This document shows, one piece after another, positions 47,717 to 59,442 of a stretch of DNA of 64,000 nucleotides (position 1 is the first letter of the stretch; every line of letters begins with the position of its first letter). The stretch comes from Stercorarius parasiticus (taxonomy: Eukaryota > Chordata > Aves > Charadriiformes > Stercorariidae). The translations under genes were made by a program, and so were the position numbers. The notes under the pieces were generated by a model. That model did no database searches, was not told the DNA's origin, and saw nothing but the letters and a program-made list of their open reading frames with translations. The stretch covers positions 1 to 64,000 of the forward strand of contig VWZL01002830.1 in assembly GCA_013396915.1 (NCBI GenBank), given 5' to 3'.

Positions 47717-50700
47717 TACAAAAAAATACAAAAAACAGCTATAGAAAAATCCCTGGATAGTTTTTTCTGAGGTTTAATTAACTTTAAGTGGTCCAAAACC
47801 AGGTCTGGAGATATGTGGAAGAAGGCAGACCGTGCAGCTGGGAGCAGGAGAGAAGTGGTAGGGATAGAGAAATCTCCCAGTGCAGAAAGAGCAAGCTTAT
47901 TGCTCAGGTTCAGTGAGATATAAAATCAAAGTAGTTGCATGCAGAAAGCCTCATCTGAAAGAGCGTTTCCTATTAGCAGATTGAAGTGTTTTCCTGCTCA
48001 CAGTAAAGTCTATTTACCCAATTCTAAAGTATAATTACATTAACTGGTAAAGTCATGTATTCTTTCCACCTACACCCTAATCTGTCTAATGTAGGCCGCT
48101 CTCATCACTGGGCTTGAGCTGATACCTCCTGCCTCTCATCTAACTCACATCTCATGGGCAGTAATCAGCTCTTAGCTTTCCTTATTTAGAATATGAGGAA
48201 CTTGGACCCGTTAATTAAACCCCTGGAAGTGAAGTCCTTACTTTTAGGCTCTAATGTGTTCCACAGCATTGAAGTCTATTTTCAATTAGGTTTGTGTTAA
48301 CATTCTTCATAAAGTCTAGCATGTCTTTGTTTTTACTAAGGCTACCACATGATGACTGAAATAAAATAATTTCTACGCTAGATGCTTGTACAACCTACAT
48401 GTGTCCTCATTGTATACTCACATACACATTCATACTGTAATTGGAAGATAAGTGTTGTAATATTATTTATATGACACAATATTGTGTGAGCACATTCAAA
48501 TAATAATTATTCATTCAGACATCCACCCAATTCACTATGACAATGGAATTAAAATCCCTGAAGCATTCTGTGGCTTAAAATTTGTTGTTAGAGGTCTCTG
48601 AAAATTATAATATAAACCGAACACTGATACTATTTGTCAGCTGTTTTAATACACTAACATTAATAAAATACAGCCATTCATAAGCCATTCAGGAAATGAG
48701 AAGAAAAGGTCCTTATCCTGTATATGGTGCTCTTGTTCCACTGAAATAAAGGAGCTGCAATAATTTGCATCCCTTAAGAGCAAGGGTTATATCTATGTGA
48801 AGACAGCAACAGTTGAAGTGTTCAAATCTATAAATTCCAGTTATTGACAAGATAATTTCAGATTCTTAGGTGGAAAACTGCAATTTTTCAGGCTTACTGG
48901 TGTAGGTAGTACAAGGGACTAGTTACCGCATGGTCAAGTGGCAGATCTGGTTGAAGTCATTCTTTGTCACAGATTTCTTGTTTGCCTTGGGAAGGTCTTA
49001 CAATTTATCTTTTTATGGTTTAGTTTCCTACTTACGAAAGAGACAGTACAGTTCAGTCTCCTGAAATGTGGTTTCCTCTCACGCACAACTATATGTCCCT
49101 ATGGAAGATAACAGAAGACACCAGAGTTTGATGGTCAACCTCCAAACCACTGTCAATGAAGCCTTCTGATGTCAAGTGCTGAAGCCTTTCTTATTTTCTA
49201 GCAATTCCTGGAAACTTGTAAGAACTATATGAATACAAGCACACATGCATACATGCTTCTTACTGATTCCTTTCGTTCCTTGATACTGTTGCTGTGAACT
49301 TTGACACCTGTGTGGTGTCCAGCAGCGCTGATGGAAGTAGCCAGTATGGGAGAAGGGACTTGGACACAGGTTACATACTTTTAACAACGACACCAGATAC
49401 TAAATCCGACATGCATACAGTTGATTTGTTATAACTACTCTAAGCATTACTGTAACAGGAATGCATGTAAAATTCTAAACAGTTTTTCCAGTCTTCAGAA
49501 CTACTTTTCATGGTATAAATGCAACAGTAGTGAAATTTAATCAGAAATGGTTAACAGATTTAAAAACCTTGTTAGAAATTCTAGATACAGAGATTTTTTT
49601 TTTTTTCAAATTTACATCTAAAAATCTGTGTCAACATCCATATTTACATCTTTAGTTGCTTGCTTTAGGGTTATTTTTTACAAATATATCTAACTTGTTT
49701 CATAACTGAAAAATTGTGTTTGTTTTCAAGATTCTAAAATGTGAACCAATTAAAGTGTGTCACTTTAAGAAACAGATAAATGCCAAGATTTGTTGTACAT
49801 ATGATGACATTATATAGGAAACAATATATATTTATAAACAATTACATGAGGTCTAGGTTCTACATTTTGTCTTTTAGCTTGAAAAGTTTCACTGAATTCA
49901 ATTTCCTATAAGACCAGAAGACTCTGGCCTTTTAACATAACTTAAAATATTAATCACCCACAAGCACTGAAATTATGTAGTGTTGGAATCCTTTGTCCAT
50001 GCACAACACAGAACATAAGGCACATTCCCTTCTCAGTCATAGAAGGACACATTCCCTGCTTTAGTGTATTTTGTATTTTGTATCAGACTTAATGACATTT
50101 TGAGATGGGTAAGTGTAAAATATTTTTTTAGCTTCAGATACAAATTGATACTGTTGATATTGTAATAACTGACTACTACTTCAGTTTCTGGCTTCACTAC
50201 TTGAGTGGATCTCTTGGCTAAACAATGGTTTCACCTTCCTTTCTAATCATGCGATTTTACTTCACAGACAGTAACTCAATATGAACCTGGTAATTCCATT
50301 TTTTATTCTTTGCCTCCTAAGTGACAGAAAATATGCAAGGCCTCTATATCTGTGTCTGTATTAATATCTTTATGTATATTGTTTTTTCTTTGTCTATTAT
50401 TTGTTTTTGTTTTGCACGATTTCCATAGAGCTCACACATCTGTGCAAAACCGAAATAAGATAGCATTTCCTTTTTGCCTCAGTGATATTTAATTATTCTG
50501 TGTTTTTTATCTCTTAGCTGATGTTATCACCAGAATCTTTTTAAACAGTTATTAGTATTCACCTTTTAATGACAATACATGTAACTGAATTATGTCTATA
50601 TTCATTTTGCTGAAATAATTTACAGTCAGAAAAGCATTTTTATCTTCTATAATCACCTAAACCTGCTTTAAAATAAATAATGTAAAATAATTTAAAGGAA

Positions 50701-53700
50701 AATAAAAGGAAATAAAATAAGACTAAATAAAATATTACAACAAACTCAAAATGAAATTCATTGCCTTCAAATTGTCAAGGAAGTATCAAACTAGAAAAAC
50801 CACGAAGTCCAACACTAAAAATTTAGAAATAGAATTGATGTTCCATTTTGCAGGTTCACAGTGAAAACCAAAAGAAGTAGAAATAAAAATTAAATTAAAC
50901 TCTTGATGTTACAGCTAAAGGAGCCTGGATGAAAAAAATTTTTTATTTTTCCCCCCAAAAACCCCGATTTAATAACTAAGAAAAAGATGGAGGCAGAGGG
51001 AACTCTGAATCTTAAAACTAGAATTTTAACACTGTGAAATAGTTCAGTGCTCAAAAATCTTAGCAGATACTCTTAAAGATGGGTTCAGATTTATCAGCCC
51101 TCGTCCAAATTGTAGAGCACTTTTGGTGGATAGAGGATGTCTCACTGACTCCTTAGTGTTCTGTCATGGTTAAGGGAAAATACAGCGAGAGGCTACCTAC
51201 AAAGTAATTCTGTCTGAGAGATTCTTAATATCGATCAAAAACTTCTTTCGTGCCTGTCCTTTTAATAAAAAACTGTCTAGGAAATATCTCCGCAACTAGT
51301 AAGCACAGACATTCTCTCCACTTAAATATTCATTCTGTGGTTTCAGATGAATTCTCAAAAGCCGTTATTTAGAATATTGATGATTCTGAAAATAATAAAC
51401 ACAAATAATTACAGAATAATCTTCCATCCATGATTATTAATGGATACAGCTTTGCACATGGTGCTCAAATAGTTGATTATAATTGCAAGCTGGGTACTCA
51501 CACGTCAGTGTTAACTGTTTTCCATGCAGGTTAAAAAAATGTGTAATGTCCATAATCTCATTTCAGTCTAAAAGGCACAAATAAACGGATTGGCTAAAAA
51601 AAAAAAATTTGTTGCCTCGTCTCTTGTATGCATAAAACTGTGACTTAAACAACATAGTCTGACTGAATTATTAGCTTCTTAAAAAGGAAGAATTATGGTA
51701 AGCATTTCTAAGGAACACATTTTCCTAGAAGATACTGCAGTAAATAAACATGTTCTTCATCATTAGTGGAAAAGACTACCTACGAATTTCAGCAGCAGCT
51801 CCTGAAGAGAGTGAAACAAGCTGCAGTTGTAAGATCCTTTCCAAAATGCCCTTTGTTATTTTGGGTTATGAGAATCTTGAATTTTAAATCCTTCTCGACT
51901 AATGTCAAGTAGTTCAATTGACTTTTTCTATCTAAATTTTAACTCTAACCAAATCTCCAAGGTCAAAAGTTAAAAATGTTTTCTTAGATCATCTTTCATC
52001 ATAAACATACCAATATCTCACTTTTTGGTGTACTTAACCTTTTTGAGATTTGGCAACTGAACTTTTGTATTTCTAGAGGATAAGATACAGTAATGTAAAT
52101 CAGTCATTTCATTAAAAGGTGTACTGCAGCAATGTTCTTTGAAGAAGTGCTGCTTCATGGGATAATACCATTGAAAGTGGTCCATTTGACTTCGGCATTT
52201 TCTGTCAGCCTGGATTATGATTTTATGTTTTCTTCAGCTGGGAATTTTATCCCCCATAGTAGCCCTATGATAGAAGCTAGAAGCATCTGATAAATTTCTA
52301 ATTTGACAGTTTTGTTACAGAAGTTAATTGAAAGACCAGAGACAGAACTTTCTATTTGTTTCTTACTGTTTTACAAAATACAACACATATCCTGGAGATG
52401 TAAGGGAACAAATGCAAGGTACTGATTTCCTAATTTCTGTAAACTATATCCAGATAAACTTAGAGTTATATTGTGTCATCATCACTCTCTTTCAGACAAT
52501 TATAAGATAAAAAGTATATTTATACATTTTAATTTTAATCATAGTGGTAATACACACTTTCTTCCTTTAACGATGCACATCTTTTTCTGAAAACACAGTA
52601 CTAGAGATCTACTTGGATATTTGGCCAGAGCCTAAATACAAATTTGAAAAGTTTCAGTAACCTGGCATTTGATGGTGTTGAAAATTTAATTTATAAAAAT
52701 AAAAACAAAACACACACACACACACACAAAACAAATCCAAAAAACTAAAAAGAAACAAAAGCCCACCACAACAACACAAAGAAATAGAATGCTCTAATAT
52801 ATTTATTAGAATTCTCTAATATATTTAATTCTGCATGCCATTATCAAAGTGTAGTATCTGTGAGGAATTAAAGGTCCTTTCTTCAAAACAGTATTAAAGA
52901 CATAAAGAAAGTGCTGAAAGGTAATCCAAATAGTACTAAGCAAGTTTTCTGTTTTCAACATGCTGGGAAGGAAGAGGACATGTCTTTCCTCAAAGTAACC
53001 TCAATCACAATAGTTTTTGTCTTTCTTGTTACCCCAATTCAGAACATATATGTAGTGAGGAAAAGGCCTAACTGTTTAGGATAGCACCATGGAAATTGAT
53101 CCATGTGCCGCTATTCAGGGAGTGTATTTAGCTTTGTAATGAAGTCTGATAACCTAAAGCAGTCTGATCACGTCTGCAGCTGGAAATCATTGCCTTCTCC
53201 TAGAGAAGACAAGAGCAGCTATTGGAGTAGCAAGTATTCATTGATCAGAGGCATATGGTCTCAACTGCCTTCTGAAGACACAATCCATTTATGCCACTTA
53301 TTTTGTTGACAGATAGGAAGAGTGGAGCAGGATGTGATAATAATGGACACAGCATCAAGGTTAGCAGAAGCTCAGGTGTAAGTGGCAGGCGCAAGAGAAT
53401 TACATCAGTGGTTACTTTTGGCAAAGTGTTAAGAGGTAAGTTATTACTTCCAGGACTCTGTGATTACAGGCAGTTTCCAAGACCACATGGTTAAAAAATT
53501 ACGTCCCCCAGTGCCTCAGATAATATTTGCGCTATTACATAAGTCCACTCTTGTGTCCAAGTCTGAGACTTTACTTGTGTGGTCTGTTAACAGAGGATCT
53601 GGCCCTTACTGTGACACCCAATATGATCTTTCCAGGGACACCTCCCAGACACAAATACTAGAAGGGAGTTAGCCTGAGCTGTCCTTGAGAGGCATTATGT

Positions 53701-53790
53701 ATCATGGTGCCAGGGCGATATGCAGAGATTCAGGGCCCAAGGTATGGTACCAAGGAGTTTTAAGACATTAACAAATAGGTTCTTAGAACT
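47717..53790. other. AT-rich non-coding DNA
   Basis: No gene, RNA or transposon was recognised in 6.1 kb. The segment 53100-53680 has a somewhat higher GC content and three overlapping short plus-strand frames of 67-70 residues with no recognisable domain; I do not call them genes. Confidence 0.55.
52710..52728. repeat. CA dinucleotide microsatellite
   Basis: About nine CA units followed by A-rich sequence. Confidence 0.95.
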
Positions 53791-53795
53791 GTAAT

Positions 53796-54349
53796 TGTAC
53801 TGGGTCTGGTTGGGAAGGAGTTAATGTTCTTCATAGTAGCCTGTATGGTGCTATGATTTGCATTTGTGGCTAAAGCAGTGTCAATAACACACTGGTTTTA
53901 GTTATTGGTGAACAGTGCTTTCACAGCGTGAACACTCCCTCACACCTCTCCCCAGCAATGAGTAAGTTCCGGGTAGAAAACTGGTTGGAAGGGGACAGCT
54001 GACCTCAACTGACCAAAGACATCATGCTTAGCAACAAAAGCTCAGGGAAAGGAGGTGGAATGGGGGGACATTCGTGGTTATGGCTTTTGTCTTTCCAAGC
54101 AACTGTTACACAGACTGAGGCTCTGCTTCCCAGGAAGTGCCTGGACATCTGCCTGCTGATGGAAAGTAGTGAATTAATTTCTCTTCCTACTTTGCTTGCC
54201 TGCACCCCTTTTGCTTTCCCTATTCAACTTTTTACCTTGATCCATGAGTCTTCTTTCCTTCCTTCTATTTTTTCCCCATGCTCTGGGAGGGGCGAGTGGG
54301 TGAGAAGCAGGGTGGGTGTTTGGCTTCAGGCCAGGGTCAGCTCACAACA
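53796..54349 (+). mobile_element. Solo LTR, avian ERVL type, with perfect target duplication
   Basis: It starts tgtactgggtctggttggga and ends ggtcagctcacaaca. The bases gtaat flank both ends exactly (53791-53795 and 54350-54354). The order of blocks (gttaatgttcttcatagtag, aataacacactggtttt, gacagctgacc, the final gagtgggtgagaagcaggg) is that of the LTR at 31199-31744, but it is more diverged: the TATA and polyadenylation signals are degenerate (gcaacaaaag, attcaac). It is 554 bp long with no internal retroviral sequence. The open frame on the plus strand (54024-54353) is fortuitous. Confidence 0.9.
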
Positions 54350-54354
54350 GTAAT

Positions 54355-54674
54355 GGACATCATGCTGTATGTGAGAGCACATAGTCTGTTTAAATTTGAA
54401 TTCAATGTAATAATTTGAAATATGTTTCAAACTGTGAGTAACATTCTTCAATTTTGCGGTGGAATGAATTAGAAAGGCTCACCGGGTCAGTCCTGTTTGT
54501 CACCTAAGAAATAGCAATTAACATTCAACACTTGTTCCCTGTGACGATCTACTCTACTGTTCTCATGGTTGATAAGAAATGTCCAAACAGAGATTTGGAT
54601 ACAGAATTTCAGGAGGAAATGTAACCCAAGTTCAAATGGGAAACAAAGTAGAACAAGTTTCCCAAAAAGGAACA
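54355..54674. other. Short non-coding spacer
   Basis: Nothing was recognised in the 320 bases between the LTR and the CR1 copy. Confidence 0.55.
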
Positions 54675-54675
54675 A

Positions 54676-54866
54676 GGAAGGACAGGCAGGGGAGACGAGG
54701 AGGGGGTGTTACCCTCTATGTCAATGATGAGCCGGAGTGCATGGAGCTCCGCCTAGGGATGAATGAGGAGCCAACCTTGAGTTTATGGATCAAGATTAAA
54801 GGGAGGGCAGGGACAGTTGATGTTACAGTGGGGGTCTGCTTCAGGCCACCTGACCAGGAAGACTGA
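54676..54866 (+). pseudogene. CR1 ORF2 relic: endonuclease, first part
   Basis: The open stretch encodes KDRQGRRGGGVTLYVNDEPE, then LSLWIKIKGRAGTVDVTVGV and CFRPPDQED, corresponding to the middle of the CR1 endonuclease domain, the same region as 1-475. The TGA at 54864-54866 interrupts what continues as ADEALYRQ in the same frame. The open frame begins at 54579 in unrelated sequence, so its ATG is not the element's start. Confidence 0.88.
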
Positions 54867-54924
54867 GCTGATGAGGCCCTCTATAGACAGGAGAGCAGCC
54901 TCAAGTTTATAAACCCTGGTCCTC

Positions 54925-55302
54925 ATGGGGGACTTCAACCACCCCAATATCTGTTGGAGGGACAGCACAGCAGGGCATAAGCAATTTAGGAAGTTCTTGG
55001 AATGCATCGATGATAAATTCCTTCTCCATGTGATTGAGGAACCAACAAGGAGAGGTGCTATGCTGGACCTTGTTTTCACCAACAAGGAGGGGATGGTGGG
55101 GAAAGTGAAGCTCAAGGGCAGTCTTGGCTGCAGTGAACGTGAGATGGTGAAGTTCAAGATCCTTAGGGCAGTGAGGAGGGGACACAGTAAGCTTGCTACC
55201 CTGGACTTCAGGAGAGCAGACTTTGGCCCTTCGGGGATCTGCTACGCAGAGTACCATGGGATAAAGCCCTGGAGGGAAGAGGGGATGAATAAAGCTGGCT
55301 AA
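54925..55302 (+). pseudogene. CR1 ORF2 relic: endonuclease, second part
   Basis: 125 residues beginning MGDFNHPNICW, which carries the GDFN motif of the endonuclease active site, then LECIDDKFLLHVIEEPTRRG, AMLDLVFTNKEGMVGKVKLK and GSLGCSEREMVKF, then TLDFRRADFG. The last block normally contains S-D-H, with the histidine thought to take part in catalysis; here it reads S-E-R, so the active site is lost. The frame differs from the preceding segment because of a shift near 54900. Confidence 0.9.
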
Positions 55303-55802
55303 TATTCAACGAATACCTCCTCCAAGCTCAGGAGTGATGCATCCCAACAAAGAAAAAGTCAGGCAAAAACATCAGGAGGCCTGCATGGATGAAGAAGGAG
55401 CTCCTGGACAAACTCAGAAAAAGGAAGCCTACAGAGGGTAGAAAGGAGGAACACAGAGAAATTATTTGAGCGGACAGGGATCAGGTTAGGAAAGCTAAAG
55501 TCCAGATAAAGTTAAATCTGGCCGGGGATATCAAGGGCAACAAGAAAAGTTTCTACAGATATGTTGGTGATAACAGGAAGACTAGGGAAAATGTGTGCCC
55601 TCTCCGGAAGCAAACGAGAGACCTAGTCACCAGAGACATGGACAAGGTTGAGGTACTCACCAACTTTTTTGCCTTGCTCTTCACTGTCAAAGAGTCTAGC
55701 CACACCACGCAAATCACAGAAGGCAAATGCAGGGACTGAGAGAATGAAGAACTGCCCACTGTTGGAGAAGACCAGGTTTGAGACCATCTAAGGAGCCTGA
55801 AG

Positions 55803-56255
55803 GTGTACAAGTCCATGGGACCTGATAAGACACATCCATGGGTCCTGAGGGAACTGGTGGATGAAGTTGCCAAGCTACTATCCATCATATTTGAGAAGTC
55901 ATGGCAGTCTGGTGAAGTTCCCACTGATTGGAAAAGGGGAAATATAATTCCTATTTTTAAAAAGGAAAAAATGGAAGACTCGGTGAACTATAGGCCAGTC
56001 AGTCTCACTTCTGTGCCGAACAAGATCATAGAGCAGATCCTCCTGGAAAGTATACTGAAGCACGTGGAAAATAAGGAGGTGATCAGTGACAGCTAACATG
56101 GCTTCACTAAAGGCAAATCATATCTCACAAATTTCATGGCCTTCTACGACAGCATTACAGTGTTGGTGGATAAGGGAAGAGCAACTGACATCATCTACGT
56201 GGACTTGTGCAAAGCATTTGACACTGTCCTGCACGACATCCTGATCTCTAAGTAG
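55803..56255 (+). pseudogene. CR1 ORF2 relic: reverse transcriptase, first half
   Basis: The frame reads [60 protein letters not shown], then after a stop at 56094-56096 (where SDSQHGF is usual) [19 protein letters not shown] and [19 protein letters not shown], ending at a second stop at 56253-56255. The aspartate of motif A (DLCKAFD) is present. The two stops are single-codon nonsense changes in an otherwise continuous frame. Confidence 0.9.
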
Positions 56256-56327
56256 GAGAAACATGGACACGATGGACGGACCACTCAGTGGATAAGGAAC
56301 TGGCTGGATGGTCACACTCAAAGAGTT

Positions 56328-57176
56328 ATGGTCAAGAACTCAATGCCCAAGTGGAGACAAGCAACAAGTAGAGTTCCTCAGGGGTTGGTATTGGGACCAG
56401 TGCTGTTCAACATCTTTGTCAGTGACATGGACAGTGGGACTGAGTGCACCCTCAGCAAGTTTGCTGGCAACAACAAGCTGTGTGGCGCAGTCGACGTGCT
56501 GGAGGGAAGGGATGCCATCCAGAGGGACTTGGACAGGCTTGAGAAGCAGGCCTGTGCCAACCTCATGAAGTTCAACCACGCCAAGTGCAAGGTCCTGCAC
56601 CTGGGTCTTGGCAATCCCAGGCACAAATACAGGTTGGGCGGAGAATGGCTTGAGAGCAGCCCTGAGGAGAAGGACTTGGTGGTGGTGGTGGTTGAGAAAC
56701 TCAACATGAGCTGGAAATGTGCACTCGCAGCCCAGAAAGCCAACGGCATCCTGGGCTGCATCAAAAGAAGCGTGGCCAGCAGGTCAAGGGAGATAATTCT
56801 ACCCCTCTACTCTGCTCTCGTGAGACCCCACCTGGAATATTGTGTCCAGCTCTGGAGCCCCCAACATAAGAAGGACATGGACCTGTTGGGACAGGTCCAG
56901 AGGAGGGCCATGAAAGTGATCAGAGGGCTGGAGCACCTCTCCTATGAGGACAAGCTGAGACAATTGGGGTTATTCAGTCTGGAGAAGAGAAGGCTCCAGG
57001 GAGACCTTATAGTGGCCTTCCAATACCTAAAGGGGGCCTACAGGAAAGATGGAGAGGGACTCTTTATCAGGGAGTGTAGTGATAGGATGAGAGGTAACAG
57101 TTTTAAACTGAAAGAGGGGAGATTTAGATCAGACATTAGGAAGAAATTCTTTACTCTGAGGGTGGTGAGACAGTGA
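56328..57176 (+). pseudogene. CR1 ORF2 relic: catalytic loop, thumb and C-terminus, 282 residues
   Basis: The longest open frame in the window. In order: [60 protein letters not shown], then [60 protein letters not shown], and [18 protein letters not shown] at the stop. At 56460-56471 the polymerase motif, normally F-A-D/N-D, reads FAGN, so the metal-binding aspartates are gone. The closing TGA at 57174-57176 replaces the tryptophan or histidine region of HWNRLP; NRLPKEVVDAPSLEVFKARL follows in frame. The ATG at 56328 is internal to the domain. Confidence 0.93.
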
Positions 57177-57310
57177 AACAGGTTGCCCAAGGAAGTTGTG
57201 GATGCCCCATCCCTGGAAGTGTTCAAGGCCAGGTTGGATGGGGCTTTGAGTAACCTCGTCTAGCAGAAGGTGTCCCATGGTAAGGAAGTTGGAAATAGAT
57301 GATATTTCAA

Positions 57311-58271
57311 AAGTTGGAGTTATCTACCCTATGATGAAAAGAAGTCAGTAAAAGGAAAAACATTGTTAATCATCTCAGATATCTATTTGGGAGGTTAAGA
57401 ATCTCATAAAGATGCAGAAGCCTTTTTTTCACACAGAGTTTTTGCTACCACTTTTAGGAGAGCATTCTATGGATTATGGAAAAATATAATATAGGGAACA
57501 AATATTTTAAAATGAGGACATATAAGTCAGGGTCTCATAATTCAGCACAAAACTCAGGCATATTCATGCCTCAGACATGCCTCAGTAATCCGAAATAATA
57601 GGGGTTTCTTGTTTGGTTGGTTTTGGCTTTTCATCTGCATGGCAACAGTTCACGAATGATGACATTGATTTTAAAGAAATGTTCTGATGTGATCTTAATA
57701 TGATCAATGAGTAATTTCCAGAATGTAAGATTTCTTCTTGTAAAAAATCATTTTTAAATTTTGCAGTGCAGGGGCAATACTTGGAGATTTTTCCACTGCT
57801 TGAGTGATGTAATGAATTCAACACAGAAGCAGTACACAGAGTCTACAGTAAACCAAGTAAAGTGTTATGTTAGGTGAATGTCTTCAGTATGCAGTAATGG
57901 GAGATTAACCTTTCTTTTATTTTCCTTTTTTTTTCCTTTTTTCCCCCCTTTTTTTTCCTTTTTTCTTTTTTTTTTTTTTCCAAATTCTGAATGCAGTTGA
58001 AATAATCTAGAAAAATGCAGTCATAAATTATTTCTAAGTTTTATTAGAGGTACAAATTTAGAAATATTAACAGTAAGCTAATAAAAAGTAAGTTTCAGGT
58101 TGACAAGTTGTTTTTGACAATGTAAACCCTGTAACTTCAGCCAAGTAACAACTACTCCAGAACCTGATGCGATGTAATAACAACCAACCTCATTGGCTGC
58201 AACACTGTTGGCAATACACAATACCATATACTTTTGTCATGTAAGAGTTTGTTTCTGGACAAAGGTCCTCC
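57311..58271. other. AT-rich spacer with a pyrimidine tract
   Basis: No gene or transposon was recognised between the CR1 copy and the nested LTR. The T/C tract at 57911-57982 is listed separately. Confidence 0.55.
57911..57982. repeat. T-rich polypyrimidine tract
   Basis: About 70 bases of T with blocks of C. Confidence 0.9.
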
Positions 58272-58688
58272 AAACTTACTCTCTGTCTGGCTGAGATTGA
58301 GTTAATTTTCTTCATAGCAGTCCATATGGTGCTGTGTTTTGGATTTGTGACTAAAACAGTGTTGAAAACACAGTGATGCTTTGGCTGTTATTGAGGAGTG
58401 CTTGTGCAGCCTCAGGGCTTTTTCTTTTCCCAACTCCACCTCTGTGGCAGCCACCCTCTCTTCCCCCTCCCACAGGTCTAATGGTGAGGTTCAGGGGCAT
58501 GGTGGCTAGCTTGGCGGGAAGTGTGTGAGCTACTGGTCACGTCGTCAAACAACCCCAGCCACATACCCCAGATACCTGACCCCTGGAGGACAGCTCAGCC
58601 AATGAGCCTACCCTACAAGACCCCTCGACCGTTGAAAGCTATATATGACCATGACCAATAGATGACCACAGTTCAGATCCGACCAGGC

Positions 58689-58695
58689 TATAAAA
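58689..58695 (+). promoter_or_regulatory. TATA box of the nested LTR
   Basis: TATAAAA in gctataaaatgggg; the counterpart in the minus-strand relative is at 36058-36052. Confidence 0.55.
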
Positions 58696-58939
58696 TGGGG
58701 TCCTCCACTGGAGACCCTCTTTGAGTGGTTCTTCTCGGAACAGAGGGTCTGTGATCTGAAGTCCTCCCTTTGGGTTGCCCAAAAGAGAGTGAGATGTTGA
58801 GAGACTGAGACATTTACAAAAGCCACTCCTCTGGGGACTGAGTGTCCTTGCTTTTTAGCTGAGCAGTTTGTGCATTTTGAATCATTATTCTAAGCTTAGA
58901 TTTGGTACATATCATGTAGTATTAGTTCCCAGTTCACAC

Positions 58940-59009
58940 CCTGAACCTGTAAGAAGTTACGTCTGTCAAAGTATCCTGAACCTGTAAAACATTATGTCTG
59001 CCGAAGTGT
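58940..59009. repeat. 35-bp tandem duplication within the nested LTR
   Basis: cctgaacctgtaagaagtta at 58940 recurs as cctgaacctgtaaaacatta at 58975. The 35-base units match at 28 of 35 positions. The related LTR has one unit only. Confidence 0.9.
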
Positions 59010-59330
59010 TTGTAGTGTAAGATCCTTGTTAAATTTTACAGTTTTTACCTTTTCATGACACCATTAAAACTGATTTTTGGAACATCTTTTGTTGGTCTTC
59101 ACTTCCCCGACAGCCCCACACAGTGGCTGAGAGATGGCAAGAAACTGGGAGAGGACACAGCTGGGACAGTTGACCCGGAGTGACATAAGGGGTATAAAAA
59201 CTGAGGATGGAGTGGGTGGGAAGGTAGCCATTTCATGAAAACTGTCTAGGCATCAGTCTTTTTGTGGAAGGTAGTGAGTGATTGCCTCTGCTCACTTGGT
59301 TGGGTTTTGTTTTATGGTGTGGGTTTGTTT

Positions 59331-59442
59331 GTTTTTTTTTTCTTCTCTTATCCTTCTCTTCCTTCTCCTTCTTCTCCTTCTTCTCCTCTTCTTCCTCTTC
59401 TTCTTTTCTTCCTCTTCCTCCTTTTCTGTCTTCCTCTTTCCA
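59331..59442. repeat. CTT/CCTT polypyrimidine microsatellite inside the LTR
   Basis: Over 100 bases of T and C with irregular CTT and CCTT units. It replaces the short T/C stretch seen before ATTAAA in the LTR at 31199-31744. It causes the serine- and leucine-rich open frames on the plus strand and the lysine/arginine/glutamate-rich one on the minus strand, none of which is a gene. Confidence 0.93.

Larger units (their letters stand above)
54675..57310 (+). mobile_element. CR1 retrotransposon, 2.6 kb, the longest copy in the window
   Basis: It runs from the middle of the endonuclease domain through the reverse transcriptase to the start of the 3' untranslated region. The 3' end (ggtgtcccatggtaaggaag, ttggaaatagatgatatttc) is CR1-like but lacks a clean tail. 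About two thirds of ORF2 can be followed, but it is interrupted by a stop at 54864-54866, a frameshift near 54900, stops at 55300-55302, 56094-56096 and 56253-56255, and other breaks between 55302 and 55803. The catalytic loop is also mutated (see the segment at 56328). It is a dead copy. No target duplication was identified. Confidence 0.95.
58443..59112 (+). mobile_element. Solo LTR nested inside the ERVL LTR, plus strand
   Basis: It starts tgtggcagccaccctctctt and ends ttccccgaca, and is homologous throughout to the minus-strand LTR at 35677-36306. It has a TATA box (58689-58695), a second TA-rich block at 58639 (gctatatatgacc), and ATTAAA at 59063-59068. It carries a 35-bp tandem duplication (58940-59009) absent from its relative. 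The insertion point corresponds to the gccccacc block at about 31360-31366 of the uninterrupted copy, and similar sequence lies on both sides (ctccacc, gccccac), consistent with a duplicated target, but the exact duplication cannot be fixed. Confidence 0.84.

Noticed and set aside
53103..53672. Cluster of three overlapping short plus-strand frames with a donor-like gtaagt near 53432
   Set aside because: No domain, no consistent frame and no matching acceptor; the evidence is insufficient for exons.
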